From contig NC_092804.1 in assembly GCF_040954645.1 (NCBI RefSeq), positions 43,119,753 through 43,183,752 on the forward strand: a stretch of 64,000 nucleotides of DNA, given 5' to 3'. Positions 29,640 through 41,705 of this stretch are shown piece by piece; positions within the stretch are counted from its first letter, which is position 1, and each line of letters opens with the position of its first letter. A model generated the notes under the pieces. That model was not told where the DNA came from. It did no database searches and saw only the letters and a list, made by a program, of their open reading frames with translations. Both the position numbers and the translations under genes were made by a program. The stretch is from Diabrotica undecimpunctata. Lineage: Eukaryota; Arthropoda; Insecta; Coleoptera; Chrysomelidae.

Positions 29640-30720
29640 TGGCATCATGGTTGGTTAAAAGTAACGGGATATGATATATTGCAACTACCTATGGTATCTT
29701 CGCTCCAATTGGTCCAGTCGCGACGTACAGCCCCTCAAATGATAGGATTTAACCAATAAAATACAATAAGACAGAAAAATCAAATATAGCAGCATGTCAA
29801 AAAGGCCTTAATTATATATCTTCGTTTCTATAAGTCCAATCGTGACGTACAGTATCTCAAATGACAGGATTTAACGAATTGAAAACAATGAAATAAAAAA
29901 ATTAAATATAGCAACATGTCAAAAGGGCCGTAGTCACGTATCTTCGGTCCTATTAGTCCAATCGTGACGTATAGTACCTCTAATGATAGGATTTAACATA
30001 GATAATACAATGAGATACAAAAATCAAATACAAAACAATGTCAAAAGGGCCTTAGTTGTGTATCTTTAGTTCTATTAGTCCAATCATGACGTACAGTACC
30101 TCAAATGAAAGGATTTAACAAATAAAATACAATGAGGTATAAAAATTAAATAAAGAAGCATGTCAAAATGGCCTTAGTTATGTATCTTCGGTCCTATTAG
30201 TCCAATCGTGACGTACGATACCTCAAATGATAGAATTTAACTAATAGAATACAATGAGATAGAAATCAAATACAGAAAAATATTAAAAGAGCCTTAGTTA
30301 CGTATCTTCGTTTTTATTAGCCCAATCGTGACGTACAGTACCTCAAATGATAGGATTTAACCAATCGAATACAAGACATAGAAAAATAAAATACATCAGT
30401 TTATCAAAAGGGCCTTAGTTATGTATCTGCGGTCCTATTAGTCCAATCGTGACGTACAGTACCTCAAATGGTAACATTTAACCAATAGAATACTACGACG
30501 TAGAAATCAAATACATCAACACGTCAAAAGGACCTTAGGTATATATCTTTGCTCCTATATATGTTATGTCAAAAGAGCCTTAGTTGCGTATCTCAGGTCC
30601 TATAGGTCTAATCAGGATATATGGAGCCTAAAATGATAGGATTTAACGAAGATAATACGATAGTGGAGAGAAATTCAACATGGCTGCATCTAATAACACC
30701 TTAAACTGGCAGCAATAAAA
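29640..30720 (+). repeat. Satellite-like tandem array, unit about 122 bp
   Basis: The anchor GTCCAATCGTGACGTAC (with variants) recurs at 29712, 29834, 29956, 30078, 30200, 30320 and 30441, giving spacings of 122, 122, 122, 122, 120 and 121. Each unit also has GATAGGATTTAACNAATA, a caAATACA-rich stretch, AAAAGGGCCTTAGTTA and a TATCTTCGGTCCTATTA end. The unit after 30560 is rearranged and shortened. The array has about 8.5 units with moderate divergence. It is noncoding. Confidence 0.9.
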
Positions 30721-30830
30721 CGAATTTACGCACAGAGGTATGTGGCATATTACGTGACAGAATTTATCAAATACCATACGATTACGTCATACATCTCTTT
30801 GCATACGTCCACTTTTAGTTAACTACTTAG
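30721..30830. repeat. Degenerate satellite edge
   Basis: Shows GTGACAGAATTTATCAAATA, a diverged match to the GATAGGATTTAAC-AATA part of the unit. This suggests the array once continued here. Confidence 0.4.
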
Positions 30831-31150
30831 TATGTATTCAGTACTTAGCTTTACGGTGTTGAGGCATGGACTCTTAAACAGAAGAATGTTACAAATCTTG
30901 AAAGCTTTGAGATGTGGTGCTACTGCCGTATACTAAAAATAAGTTGAGTGGATAAAATTACAAATGAAGGGGTAATACGTAGAATACATAACGATCCAGA
31001 AGTTATACTGAATATAAAAAAGAGAAAACTTAAACACTTTGGCCACCTGATGAGTTAGTGATGAGTGAATTATTCAAAACAGCAGTAAATAAAATTAGAA
31101 TCGCCCTAATGATATCCAATCTCCGATAGGAGAGGCACTCAAAGAAGAAA
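30831..31150 (+). mobile_element. LINE RT C-terminal fragment within the satellite
   Basis: The + strand reads STLLYGVEAWTLKQ-like residues (one shift), then NVTNLESFEMWCYCRILKIS, DKITNEGVIRRIHNDP and KRKLKHFGHLMS. It closes with AVNKIRIALMISNLR as in the fragment at 2095-2785. A stop replaces the Trp after KIS. Satellite-like sequence resumes to the right at 31236, so the LINE probably inserted into the array. Confidence 0.75.
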
Positions 31151-31235
31151 ATATGAAAGACTCGAAAAATCTCCAACGTTCACTGTTAAACATATTCCTC
31201 CCGTTCACTACACACATTTACTGCTCCTTGACGCT

Positions 31236-31312
31236 GTGACGAGAATGAGATAGAATTTAACAAATAAAATGACAGAAAACTAAACAAGACAGTGTGTCAA
31301 ACGTGGAATGCA
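31236..31312 (+). repeat. Detached satellite unit remnant
   Basis: GATAGAATTTAACAAATAAA followed by an A-rich stretch and GTGTCAAACG mirrors the middle of the 122-bp unit on the other side of the LINE fragment. Confidence 0.5.
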
Positions 31313-31549
31313 TCGTAGAACGTGAAATAGCGTCAAATTATATGATGGCCATAGACGTTTCTTTAATACCCAGCAAACGACTCGCTTTGTAAAGTTACAT
31401 AGGCGGGATCTGTGCGAGAAAAAGTCGATCATTCGTTTTATAATCCAAAGGGGACCATAAAATATTCAACATATGGGTGGGTTAGTATATACAGTGCATT
31501 CCGTACGTTTTTTAAACATGATTAGGAAACTGTTGACTGGAGGCTATTA

Positions 31550-31855
31550 AAGAAGTTCTTAAAATTTTTGCGGGTCACCCCCTTTTCTGTAAATGGAGTG
31601 AATATTGTTATCCGTTTAATTTTTTCCCCAGTTGAATAATTCCTGCTGGTATTTGGTCTAAGCTTACTTCTTTTCTCCATTTAAGCTGTTTCATAGCTAA
31701 TTCTACTTCCTCTTTATAGTACCCTGTTCACCTGGCAATTTCGGACTATTTCATCTCTTATAACATAAAACAGTTGTTTCAGATATCTTTATCGCGTTTC
31801 CTTTTTTTATGGATGAATATGCTGCCGTTTTCATCTTTTACTATTTCATATGGAG
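31550..31855 (-). mobile_element. LINE RT N-terminal fragment
   Basis: Minus strand: EVELAMKQLKWRKEVSLDQI followed by PAGIIQLGKKLN. This is the start of a LINE RT domain (the KAPGxDxIPAELI region). It is short and isolated. Confidence 0.55.
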
Positions 31856-31864
31856 CTACACGAT

Positions 31865-32245
31865 TAACAATTCCAAATCAAGAAAACACAAGTAACACTC
31901 CGAATTATATTATACAACTAATAGTCGAAAAATGAAGAGCAAGAGTTAGATGACCAAGAAGCCGAAATCTTAATGACGAACACAAATATAATCGACTAAT
32001 CAGACAATTAAGATCAGCGCTACATGACGCACGCAATGCCACATTTGAACACTACATTAGTACATTGTCTAAAGAAGATCATTCAGTATGGATACCAACA
32101 AAAACACTTAAAGAGACCTGAACAACACAACCCACAAATTAAGAAAGATGACGTTAGTTGAGGAAGATCAGACCAGGAAAAAATGTCAATATTTTCAGAA
32201 TACCAGATGATAATAATCAAGCAATAGAACACTGAAAACTTTTGT
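31865..32245 (+). mobile_element. Jockey-like LINE fragment before the RT domain
   Basis: The + strand reads NRLIRQLRSALHDARNATFE, HYISTLSKEDHSVWIPTKTL and KRPEQHNPQIKKDD. This matches the linker between endonuclease and RT in jockey-like LINEs. Stops are present upstream and downstream. Confidence 0.6.
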
Positions 32246-32640
32246 TTTTAACTCTACGCCCGTCGTGAATGACATACCATTTTTTAAATAACACTTAATA
32301 TTGCACTTTTTTAGTGTATTTATTTCATGTTTCAAGATAATTCTTTTAGGAATATATTTATTTATAACATACGGTCTTATGGTCTTATTACGGCTTTCAG
32401 ATTATACGACATAAATGTATCTTGTACCGCACTGCTAATTAAGAATCATGTTTGTAATGCGATAAGAGGTCCGGATATACGAGACACCAGTGACTCATGA
32501 CGCACTGATAAAAATCCGACAGGAATCTGCATTTCTATAAAAAAAAAATAGATTAATTTGTTTTGTGTATTAATTTAGTTTAGGTCGAACAAGAGTTGCA
32601 GTAAAAGATTTTTCTAAATATAGAGTGTAAACCATATTTC
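32246..32640. other. No gene recognised
   Basis: AT-rich spacer. Confidence 0.5.
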
Positions 32641-32769
32641 CAATGCTTTATGAAAGAGAACCAGTTTATAATATTCTGGACGACGTAATAACACCTTATT
32701 TTAGAATATTGGTCGATGAATTGAAATCATTGTTCAAGAAACGAATTATTCATGTACAGATGTTTTACT

Positions 32770-33427
32770 CTAAAAACATGTAAAAATAAAATCTCGATTA
32801 AAAAAGTTGCAACCAGTTACTCTCGATGAAATTTAACCCCATTATTGATTTTACGAGTGATAAAATGGGTCGACAAAAGACTAGTTTTAATCCTTGCAAC
32901 ATTTAAACATAATAGTTGTATCTTGGTTTAATCAAATAAAAAGAAAAATTATACACAAGTACTAAAACCACAAATTATTCTCGATTATAACTTGGTGAAA
33001 AAGAGTGTTGATTTTAGTGATCAAGTGGCTTCTTACCAAAGCCCAATACGCAAAATTCTGAAGTGGTACCGGAAAGTGGCAATGGAATTAATATTTAATA
33101 CCGCAGTAGTCAATGCTTAGTTGCTAAATAATAGAAAACGTAAAAAAAGCGACAACCTATCCTTGAGTTCAGACTGGAGTTCGCGAAGGCGTTTACAAAT
33201 AAAGAAATGTTGTAACCCTCATGACCAGTTACACCCAAAAATACCATCTAAGGCAAAGCGATGTAGATAATACAAAGAGAAGAAAGTGTACAAGATGTTA
33301 CAAAGTTTTAAGAAGAAGCATGACTAGTAGAAAGGCCGATAGAAAAGTTAAAAAAGTTAAAACATACTCTGAAGAATGTGATGGCAAAACTGAAATATAT
33401 CTAGTGTGCTTCAATGAAGCACATTAA
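32770..33427 (+). pseudogene. piggyBac transposase C-terminal remnant
   Basis: The + strand frames read FSDQVASYQSPIRKILKWYR, KVAMELIFNTAVVNA and then a Cys-rich end with KRRKCTRCYKVLRRS, DRKVKKVKTYSEECDGK and YLVCFNEAH. The GVDxxD-type region, the KWYRKVAIELIFGTAVVNA-like helix and the CxxC...CxxC...H tail identify piggyBac. Frameshifts and a stop after VVNA are present. Left of 33000 the match is weak. Confidence 0.75.
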
Positions 33428-33457
33428 AAAACAATTTTACTTATACAGGAACTATTA

Positions 33458-33930
33458 TTGAGTAAAAACGTATTGTGGCTCAAGTGGCCTTATAGTATTG
33501 GAAGTCGTAAGTTGATAGTTTCCAGTAGAACGTTTTTATTGTTAATTACCTCCGTAAAAGTGAGTTATAGTATTTATAAAGAAATGGATGTAAATAATAT
33601 GCCTTCGACATCTAAAAAAGGTAGATGTGAACATAAACGTAGATTGACCACTGCTGAATTACAATCATTGTTAGAAGCATCGGGCGAGGACGATGTGGAT
33701 TAAATGAATGGTGGAAGTGACTGACAAAATACTTGCACAAAGTCGTTCAGAAAAATCGAGGATTGCGTTTTGGAAAGAGACAACACAAACAGAATTTAAG
33801 ACTTTTCTCGAGCTTAAGTTCCATATGGGGACAATTAAAATGAACCGTCTGCATGACTACTGGAAAAGTATAGGTTACTATAATAGTGTTGACTTGACTA
33901 GACAATTGTTCATAGCCCATATGAAGAAAT
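33458..33930 (+). pseudogene. piggyBac transposase N-terminal remnant
   Basis: An ATG at 33584 gives MDVNNMPSTSKKGRCEHKRR and SLLEASGEDDVD, then a stop. A further frame (33708-33932) gives FWKETTQTEFKTFLELKFHM followed by GTIKMNRLHDYWKS, the conserved early piggyBac core. It stops soon after, so most of the catalytic domain is missing. It may be a second copy or a rearranged part of the preceding remnant. Confidence 0.65.
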
Positions 33931-33944
33931 AACCTAATCCTCAC

Positions 33945-35160
33945 TTGTCAAAGAAACTAAAAAAACGTTAAGTGGTATAAAAACTAAAAAGTCCCCTATT
34001 CAAACTGGTTTTTAATAAAAAATTTAATAATATGTTAAAAGTTTTTTTAATATACCCTAAAACTGAAAGCGCAAAGAATCGATTGCAAGTTACAAAATAC
34101 TTATAGTCATACGAGTTTGGACAAGTACAGTTGTTTAAATAATTGCTTTCTGTGATAAACAAATTGAATAAATTGTAAAATATTTTTTGATCTGCTTGAT
34201 ATTTAGCACACTTTAATAACTCATCAATTGCCATGATTTCAAGTAGCTATATTATCTGTCGTTAGTCACAAAACAGAGTTATTAACATTTATAAATTACT
34301 ACAAACATATATTATCTTAGAGTTTATGGTTTTTTGGAATTATCTCAATTATTTATGTATTTAAATTTGGTATTTCTCTACATAGAAAACTTTTTATGGT
34401 CTACAACTTTTATTTAAATTATTTTTCTTTAGAATGTATACAAAACGTTTTATAAGCAAAATTTTTTATTTTGCCTTTTAAGATTGTTTAAGAAAACAAA
34501 GCAAAATCAACTGTACGTCTTTTTCAAAATTACATTTTTAATTAACTAATATTTAACGATACGATTTCCAATATTTAACCTTGTTTATTGTACAAATTAT
34601 GTAAAAATGTGTATACACATTTTGTACAAAAAACGTTTTTTGAGAACGATTTTCTGAATTGAAATCAAAATGTTAAACATTAAATAAATAAAAATGTGAT
34701 TCTCATCCCAATCACAACCAATATTTTTGACTTAATCCCATAAAAATCTAATATTTATCTTAAACTATTCACTGATAGCTTCGATTAAACAGCTTGGAAA
34801 TATGTAAAATATTCCTCTACACAACTCTCTGGGAAAAAATATCTAAATTGAATAAATATAACAACTGAACATTGATATAAAAAAACTAGTTGGTTGACCC
34901 CAGCCGGTCGGCAGGTAGTTTCAATGTGTTCATTTGAACTTGACCCAAAACCGATCGATACTTTTTTTGTTTTCAAATATTATTTAAGTATTAACACTGG
35001 CAACATCTATTGGCTTTAAAATGATACCAAATACAGTAATTTTACCTCCCAATGTTAAAATGATGGTTTGATGTAAAAAATTGAATTTATAAAAAAATCG
35101 GATTATTGAAAAACCGACAACGGTGCCAAGCCTACAAAGGTGCACTAAACGAACATACAC
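33945..35160. other. AT-rich stretch with one dispersed-repeat trace
   Basis: Near 34640 GAGAACGATTTTCTGAATTG resembles the family also at 35940, 50150 and 53385. No gene was seen. Confidence 0.45.
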
Positions 35161-35239
35161 GACTTGTAAATAGAAAATGATAGCATTTCTTGGTGATGCT
35201 AAATGACTGCAACGTGAAAAGAGCTTAAAACGATAGTGG

Positions 35240-35242
<3 letters not shown>

Positions 35243-35306
<64 letters not shown>
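35243..35306. repeat. (AT)n microsatellite
   Basis: Alternating AT run. The left flank (GATAGTGGGATGTATAT) is the inverse of the right flank of the run at 29125-29176. Confidence 0.95.
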
Positions 35307-35308
<2 letters not shown>

Positions 35309-35935
35309 TTTTATTCGTTTAATATTAAAACTTTGTAAAGTGGTGTTGCCTTTGTACCAATTAACACATCATCAGATGTTAGTTGTACTACATTTTAGGA
35401 CAAATAAATTTTAAGTTATATTTTCACTCGAAAAAAAAATCTTACAGTAAAATATAACATACTTTTTAGAAGATAATACGTTTGTAAAAACACATGATTG
35501 AAATCAGAACATAAATAAGCTTATGACGCTTGGACTTTGACACATTATTTACTTTTTAAAATCTCAAGTAGTGCCAATTGTAACAAACAATGCCAAGAGA
35601 CAAAGGGCAAACTAATTGTATGTCTTATAACCTTTAATCGTTCAGAATATGTAAGTAGTATATATACGAGGTAAAAACAAACGACAAACTAAAAAGTGCA
35701 TTAAAACTTGAGAAAGTTGTTAATAAGTATAATATTGTGACATTTGTATATCTTCTTCTTCTTCTCCTTTCGACTTATATGTTATAGGCTCTTAAGACAT
35801 GTTTCTTCTTTAATATTAGCCTCCTGCATTGTTTAAATTATCGCACCATCTCTTCCTTGATCTTCCAACAGTTCTTCAACCATTTCTGACAAACACTCTT
35901 TAACAACTTTGGCAGTTTTTTTTAACACAATTCTT
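35307..35935. other. No gene recognised
   Basis: Contains a CTTCTTCTTCTTCTCC run near 35753 but no supported feature. Confidence 0.45.
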
Positions 35936-35937
35936 AA

Positions 35938-36105
35938 ATAATCTTTTTTTGAATACGACTTCCTGAGTGGAAAACGAAACGTAAAATTTTCACTTAGAAA
36001 TGTAATTTGCATTACAATTAATTGTGGCTTAATCCCGTATAAACACAATTTGTAACTTAGACATGCCACAAGAAAATAGTTTCAGAAAAAAATGCAAACT
36101 GTTCA
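35938..36105 (+). repeat. Dispersed repeat copy
   Basis: Contains CGACTTCCTGAGTGGAAAAC, AATTGTGGCTTAATCCCGTA and GCCACAAGAAAATAGTTTCA in order. The same three blocks are at about 50150-50270 and 53385-53515, which defines a dispersed family. Confidence 0.65.
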
Positions 36106-36275
36106 ATTTAACGTAAGCATGACACTAGCGTTTGAATGTATACGGAAATGAGTGCTCGAGTTTTTTCAAAATTCCTTTCCTAGATTTACACCAATAAGTC
36201 GTATCATAGTTATTAAAATAATAGGTCAATTATGAAAAATATATTATTTGATTATATTGAACGTCTTCTATTTAA

Positions 36276-39032
36276 CCCATTCATGCTTGGGTATTCAAAT
36301 AATATGTTTAAAAAATGAAAAACTTAAATTTTTTTGATAATTGGCACTGGGCAGTTAGGATGTAAAAAAAAATTTAAATACGTTGTTTGCAATGTTTTAT
36401 TAAATCATATAAAAGAGTTTTAAATAAACTGACATTAAAATAACAATTATTGCGTATTACTATGAAATTTATAAAACATTTTTCATGTAAGGCAATCTTA
36501 CATTTAATACATTTTTTATTGGTTGTTGAGTGACAAAGGACGCATCGGGTTCGTTTTTCTTGGGTATAAATAAGATGGCCGATTTTGTCGAATCGAACAT
36601 CTTGTGTAATGTTATTTATGGAAGATTGGGATGAACCAGGTCTTCTTGGAGGAGTTTCGAATATAGTCAACAACGCTTTGGCTATATTTCGACGAAACTG
36701 CAGCAAATCCATTTCGGGTTGTTCAGGGATAATATGTCTCATTCTACGGTAAATTAACCAAGCATTTTGTATGGAGACATCAAGACCCCAGATAAATAAA
36801 GGCCAATACTGTTTCTTAGATCTTATATTTGTTCTGTAATAGGCAACATTTTGATCCATCCGATCAGTTCCTCATATAATGTTCGTTATATGTTTGGACA
36901 AAGGAGTAAGTATCTGTTCGCTTGATACACTGGCGTCTTTTTATGGTAATTCGATGCCAAAGTAACTATGCTGTTGTCGTTCCATCCACATAAAAGCACC
37001 GTATTTTTCTCGTCGTACCAATTTTAATGAATTGCACGAATGGATTTTTTAAACATTTAAATAAATGGACAATTTTCTGTTCTATTTGATTGTACGGTTC
37101 CTACCTAACCTATTCCCTTCGATGTTAAAAAATCAATTAGTTTCATATAGGTGAAATAATTATCAGCAGTTAAGCAATGATGCATAACCTTAACGCATTG
37201 AATTTTAGGAACAAGTTGAGCAAACTGCAATATTATTTCACCTTCATGACCAAATTCTTTTTTGTATTCATTGGATTTTCCCTTGGCTCCTTGATAAATA
37301 TTGAAATCTATGAGGTAACCAGATTTTTTATTCCAACACAACTATTTACACCCATGGCGTATGGGCTTACCGTTGATATGTTGTTTCATACCATGACGCC
37401 CATAGTATGGTATCATGGCCTTATCCACGCCAGATTCGGTTTCCTATGCAGTTTTCCCTTGGCTCCTTGATAAATATTGAAATCTATGAGGTAACCAGAT
37501 TTTTTATTCCAACACAACTATTTATACCCATGGCATATGAGCTTACTTTTGATATGTTTTTTCATACCATGACGCCCGTAGTATAGTATAATGGCCTCAT
37601 CCACGCCAGATTCGGTTTCCTATACAGTGTATTCAGTAAATGATTTGCGGAGTCTTTAAAAGCTATGGAGAAATTTTGTATGTTTTTTTTCTGAACGATC
37701 TATGTTTAGGATATCTCTAAATAAAAGAAATCTTATAATGATTTCAAATCGGTTACGACGCATGTTACTTGAAATCAGTATATTTTAACGTCATCAGATT
37801 CTTCTCAGTACATGCGTCTTCTTGGATTCGTGCTGTACCCACTAACTAGTAAAATCCCTATAAAGGCTTTTAACTCGTCTACTTCAAATACTAAAGTAGT
37901 ACTTTTTTGAAGAGCGTAACGAACTGTCTTCTTTACAATATTTGTTAAAAGCTCTTGATTGAAAAAAAAAATCTGTAAAGTAGTGAGTGGTCGTGAATAA
38001 AATGAAGGAGTGTACGTTTTCCATTGAATTTTTTTATGTTCAATATCCAAATAAAGGAAATTTTTATCTAGTAAATCTCCCTGAATCCATTTCCGTGTTA
38101 GGAGAGTTACACTTTTGCACGAATCTCAGTAGATGACACTTGAATATCTTAAATTTCTTCATTTTATGTCTCTATTTATCTTTCCATCTCAATCTCTTCC
38201 GTATCTTCTTCTTCCTGAACTTGTGTCACACTTTGAAGAGCTGTTTTTTTTTATATAGATTTATATTTTCTTGGCCTTCTTTCTTCTTCTTGGTGAATTA
38301 CAGCTTCTGGTTCCGCATCTAACATATTTTTCTTTAGGTTATTGAATGTTCCTCCACAATCTTCATCTCCACTATCTTCATCAGTTAATTCAGTTGGGTC
38401 AGGAGGTGCTAGGAAAACATCTGCACTGGAAGCGGACTCCATAAGGTTCGATTTTTTCAGCAAGGACATAATTTGATGTGCCCTTAATTCTTTTTCCGCC
38501 TTCTGCCTTCTTGATTTTTTTTAGGACGACTATTCTTACTACGGCCAAAACTGATCGAGCCAAGTTAATTTGACATTTTATTTCCAACTTCTAGAACAAA
38601 AATGATTTTATGTACTAATAATATGCCTTGCGCCCAGTGTTGCCAAAACGCAGCACTGATAACTGAACAGTTGTACCAACTAGCACTGGTAAAATAATAG
38701 CACTTACTTGATAGATATATCTTTTTCAATGATTTAACAATACGTTGCTACCAAAAACCAAATTTTTATCCAGTTAATTTATACACAAACGACTTATTAC
38801 TAACTAAAAACACGTGTTCACATAAGTCAAAATTAACCTACAACTTTCAATATGCCATCTGTTAATAGAAACCTAAGTTTTGCCACCAATTCCCATTCAA
38901 ATATACATAGAAAACTGTTGTGAAATAAATCTGAACTTTGACTGCTAAAATAAGTCATGTCATTTTCCAAAAGATGACGCCATAGTGAGCTATATCAACT
39001 GTTGCGAAAAGGCAACGCTGGGCATTAATGCG
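36276..39032 (-). mobile_element. piggyBac element with TIRs and TTAA sites
   Basis: TTAA lies at 36272-36275 and 39033-39036. The ends read CCCATTCATGCTTGGGT (left) and, reverse complemented, CGCATTAATGCCCAGCG (right), giving imperfect inverted repeats. The minus-strand transposase is broken. It has an acidic N-terminus (MSLLKKSNLMES, DPTELTDEDSGDEDCGG, 38469-38251), then YTPSFYSRPLTTLQIFFFNQ and VDELKAFIGILLVSGYS (38050-37805). The middle is AQLVPKIQCVKVMHHCLTAD with NYFTYMKLIDFL (37341-37105). The C-terminus is YRTNIRSKKQYWPLFIWGLD ending in a Cys-rich CVLCHSTTNKKCIKC and HEKCF (36859-36374). A 176-bp tandem duplication interrupts the middle. It lies about 400 bp upstream of the first host exon found. 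Confidence 0.85.
37276..37627. repeat. 176-bp tandem duplication inside piggyBac
   Basis: The block starting TTTTCCCTTGGCTCC at 37276 is repeated from 37452 with a handful of substitutions, through CACGCCAGATTCGGTTTCCT. It breaks the transposase reading. Confidence 0.9.
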
Positions 39033-39440
39033 TTAATAATGTCTACAATTTTATGCGCCAGTAGATGAAATTTTGATAAAAATAGAAATGAAATAAAGTA
39101 TATTTGGTAACAAAAAAATTAAAATATTAAGGTTTAGAAGATTATCTCTGTAGGAGATAAAGATAAATGCCAACTTGGAATCGAAAGAAATGAAACTTTT
39201 TAGTCCGATCTAGTACTTGTATATAGTCTTAAAACCTTCTAATAAAGATTTATATTTCTGTCAGTTATCTCCGGACGGTTATTTATTACCTAATTATTTA
39301 AGTAGACTAATAAGCGTCTCTATATATTCTCTATTTAAGTAGATGAAACGCTGTTAGAAGTAGACCTAATTTGCTATATTAATAACAACAAACCTCCGTA
39401 AACAGAATATAGTATATAAAATTTGTTTCTTTTCTTTCAG

Positions 39441-39597
39441 GTAAAGGAATGACCGAGGTTGGGGTAATCCGGGGCAGCCCGGATTCCGACTGCAACAGCA
39501 ATCATCATGGATCAGCCAGTTACCTCAGCAATACCTCTTCCCAAGACATCGACTTCATACAAGACAATTCTGACTACCAATGGTTTATCGACTACGG
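39441..39597 (+). CDS. Host gene, internal coding exon A
   Basis: Bounded by a polypyrimidine tract ending TTCTTTCAG and by a strong donor GTAAGT at 39598. The frame after two leading bases reads KGMTEVGVIRGSPDSDCNSN, then SASYLSNTSSQDIDFIQDNS and DYQWFIDY, leaving two bases that join exon B to make Gly. It is Ser/Asp/Asn rich with a compact aromatic motif (YQWFIDYGYRDG across the junction) that looks conserved. I do not recognise the protein. The exon itself begins GTAAAG, so the acceptor abuts a donor-like sequence. Confidence 0.8.
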
Positions 39598-41385
39598 GTA
39601 AGTAGACTTGAAGTCCATTATTACTTTAATAAGATACGAAATAACAACATTAAAATTATATGATCAAATCAACTGTTTTCTCTTCGTCTAGACAGTATTT
39701 AAAAAGAGTGTGGCCTCCATTTTGTCTAGGTAATAATATCTGGCTATTTTCGACCTTGACTTATTTCTTCTTTCGTAAATAGTTCTTCTTTAAAAAATTA
39801 TTTGGTGTTTATTCCTTAAAATAAATTTTCTATTATATTTTTCATACTGGAGACCCACTTCTTTAAGAAGTTTTCATAGTATAATACTAGAAAATTTGGG
39901 ATAATCCGTGACTTCTTCAATATATGTCATAATTGTATCAATCGTTAGAATCGCGTTCTTCAAGTAAAAAGCATGTACTTACTTTACGCATTCGACTTTG
40001 TTGCAGTATCTCATCAATTTGAATTTGTCGTCTGCCTGAAGAATTTTCAGCCAGTTTAAATGCTCCACTTGTTTTCTTTAATTAATTATTAAATTGTATA
40101 TTTGGCAGCAGATATCGTAGCACTTTTGTGCTACCTTTAATAAAACTAATAGCGGGATTAAATCCGAAATGTTTTCTACACGAATCGATCTATACAAAAA
40201 AGAAAATAATGTTTACTATAGAGCGTTCCACGTTAAGAAAATAACATTGCGGAGATAGGGCCATGTATTTCTTATGGATGATAGAAGCGCAGCGATGCCA
40301 GGATGAACACAAGCACGATTCAGGGTTGTATTATTTGTATTTTCGTTTCCACAGACATGAATTAAAATTAATGTTTTTTAACGTAATTGACCAAAAATGC
40401 CCATTCGAAAAAAGAGATGAAAAGTAGGGAAAATGATTTTAATTAAATAAATAGTATTTACAAAAGATCATTTTATTTTATATTATTTTAATTATAGTAA
40501 CGACAGTTTATTAATTTTTCGGTGAGAATACCATATGCCATTAATCATGGAAATGAGTAGAAAATATTTCTTAGCTAAATCATGCATTTTGCCGGCTATT
40601 GAAAGATAAGCAATTAAACGGACCGCTTTGCATATATCTAATTACTAATTGCAACTTAAAATAATACGGTGTGTGTATGTCAGCGATTTTATGTCGTTCT
40701 CTGACTACATAATGATAATAAGGCTTTGCGGTTCTTTTTATAGTACGTATTACAACTAAAATATACATATTGCCCCGCCTATGAAATTCATTCATGTGAT
40801 TGGTTTTTTACGCGTAATTATTTTATAGATTTTAGCTACTGAAATGCGGAGTACTTTTATTTTATATCAAGCTGAGTGATGACAAATTCCTAATAACACC
40901 AATGTCATACCTGCAAGTCTTTCTGTAACTCTTAAAACAAAGATTATTACAAAAGTTAATATCAAACTCAGTTAATTCTTAGGAGAACTGCGTCTACTGT
41001 GAAAAAAATAAAAAGGATATTACGAAGCATCTAAACAACTTCATTTATCGTTGGAAGGACTTATATCCCGATAAACCTATTATATCTCGATCGATCAAAT
41101 GGATACGTTATCCTCTTTAAGGAGATATACGGGTATCTTCGGATACTCTATTGATGAAAGAAAAGCTCATTAAGTTATTCTCCGATAACTTTTTAAAAGT
41201 TATTTTTACATCATTTTTTAATGGGCTCTTGATAGAGTGTATGAAATGAATGTCATGTTTTAACGGAAAAGGTCACTAAGCTGTTATGGGTGTAGTCCTT
41301 TAATGTGAGAAATACTGATTGGCTCGATGGAGTGGTTGAAAGATGCAGACATTTTAATTTAAATTCTGGTATCTTTAGATCAGAA
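39598..41385. other. Intron 1, left part, nothing recognised
   Basis: AT-rich intron sequence without a supported element. Confidence 0.5.
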
Positions 41386-41389
41386 TCGT

Positions 41390-41705
41390 CTTCTTAGTAT
41401 GCCCCATTTCTTAAGGACATTGGCATTTATCACGGTCCATTTTACTCTGTCTTCAACAGTTCTAAAGAGTTCTATGGTTATTTTCCACTCCACTGCTTTA
41501 TATTTTTTAACTAGGATGTGCGTTATCTCCCCAGCTGTGTTTCGTAGTATGTTTGCAAGCTTTCTGTGTTGTATTTTGTCGAAGGTTTTCTCAAAGTTAA
41601 CTAGACAAATTAATATGTCACAGTTCTATGACTGTTTGTACAGTAAATAATGCCTCTCTAGTGCCAAAGCCTTTCCTAAATCCCAGATTTTTTGTAGACA
41701 CGTTC
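41390..41705 (-). mobile_element. LINE RT fragment
   Basis: Minus strand frames give GFRKGFGTREALFTVQTVIE, KTFDKIQHRKLANILRNTAG and EITHILVKKYKAVEWKIT. This is RT motif A and surroundings, with stops. It is the same type as 42750-43310. Confidence 0.6.

Noticed and set aside
29640..30720. CRISPR-like array
   Set aside because: The whole 122-bp unit is repeated, with no unique spacers, and the context is eukaryotic.
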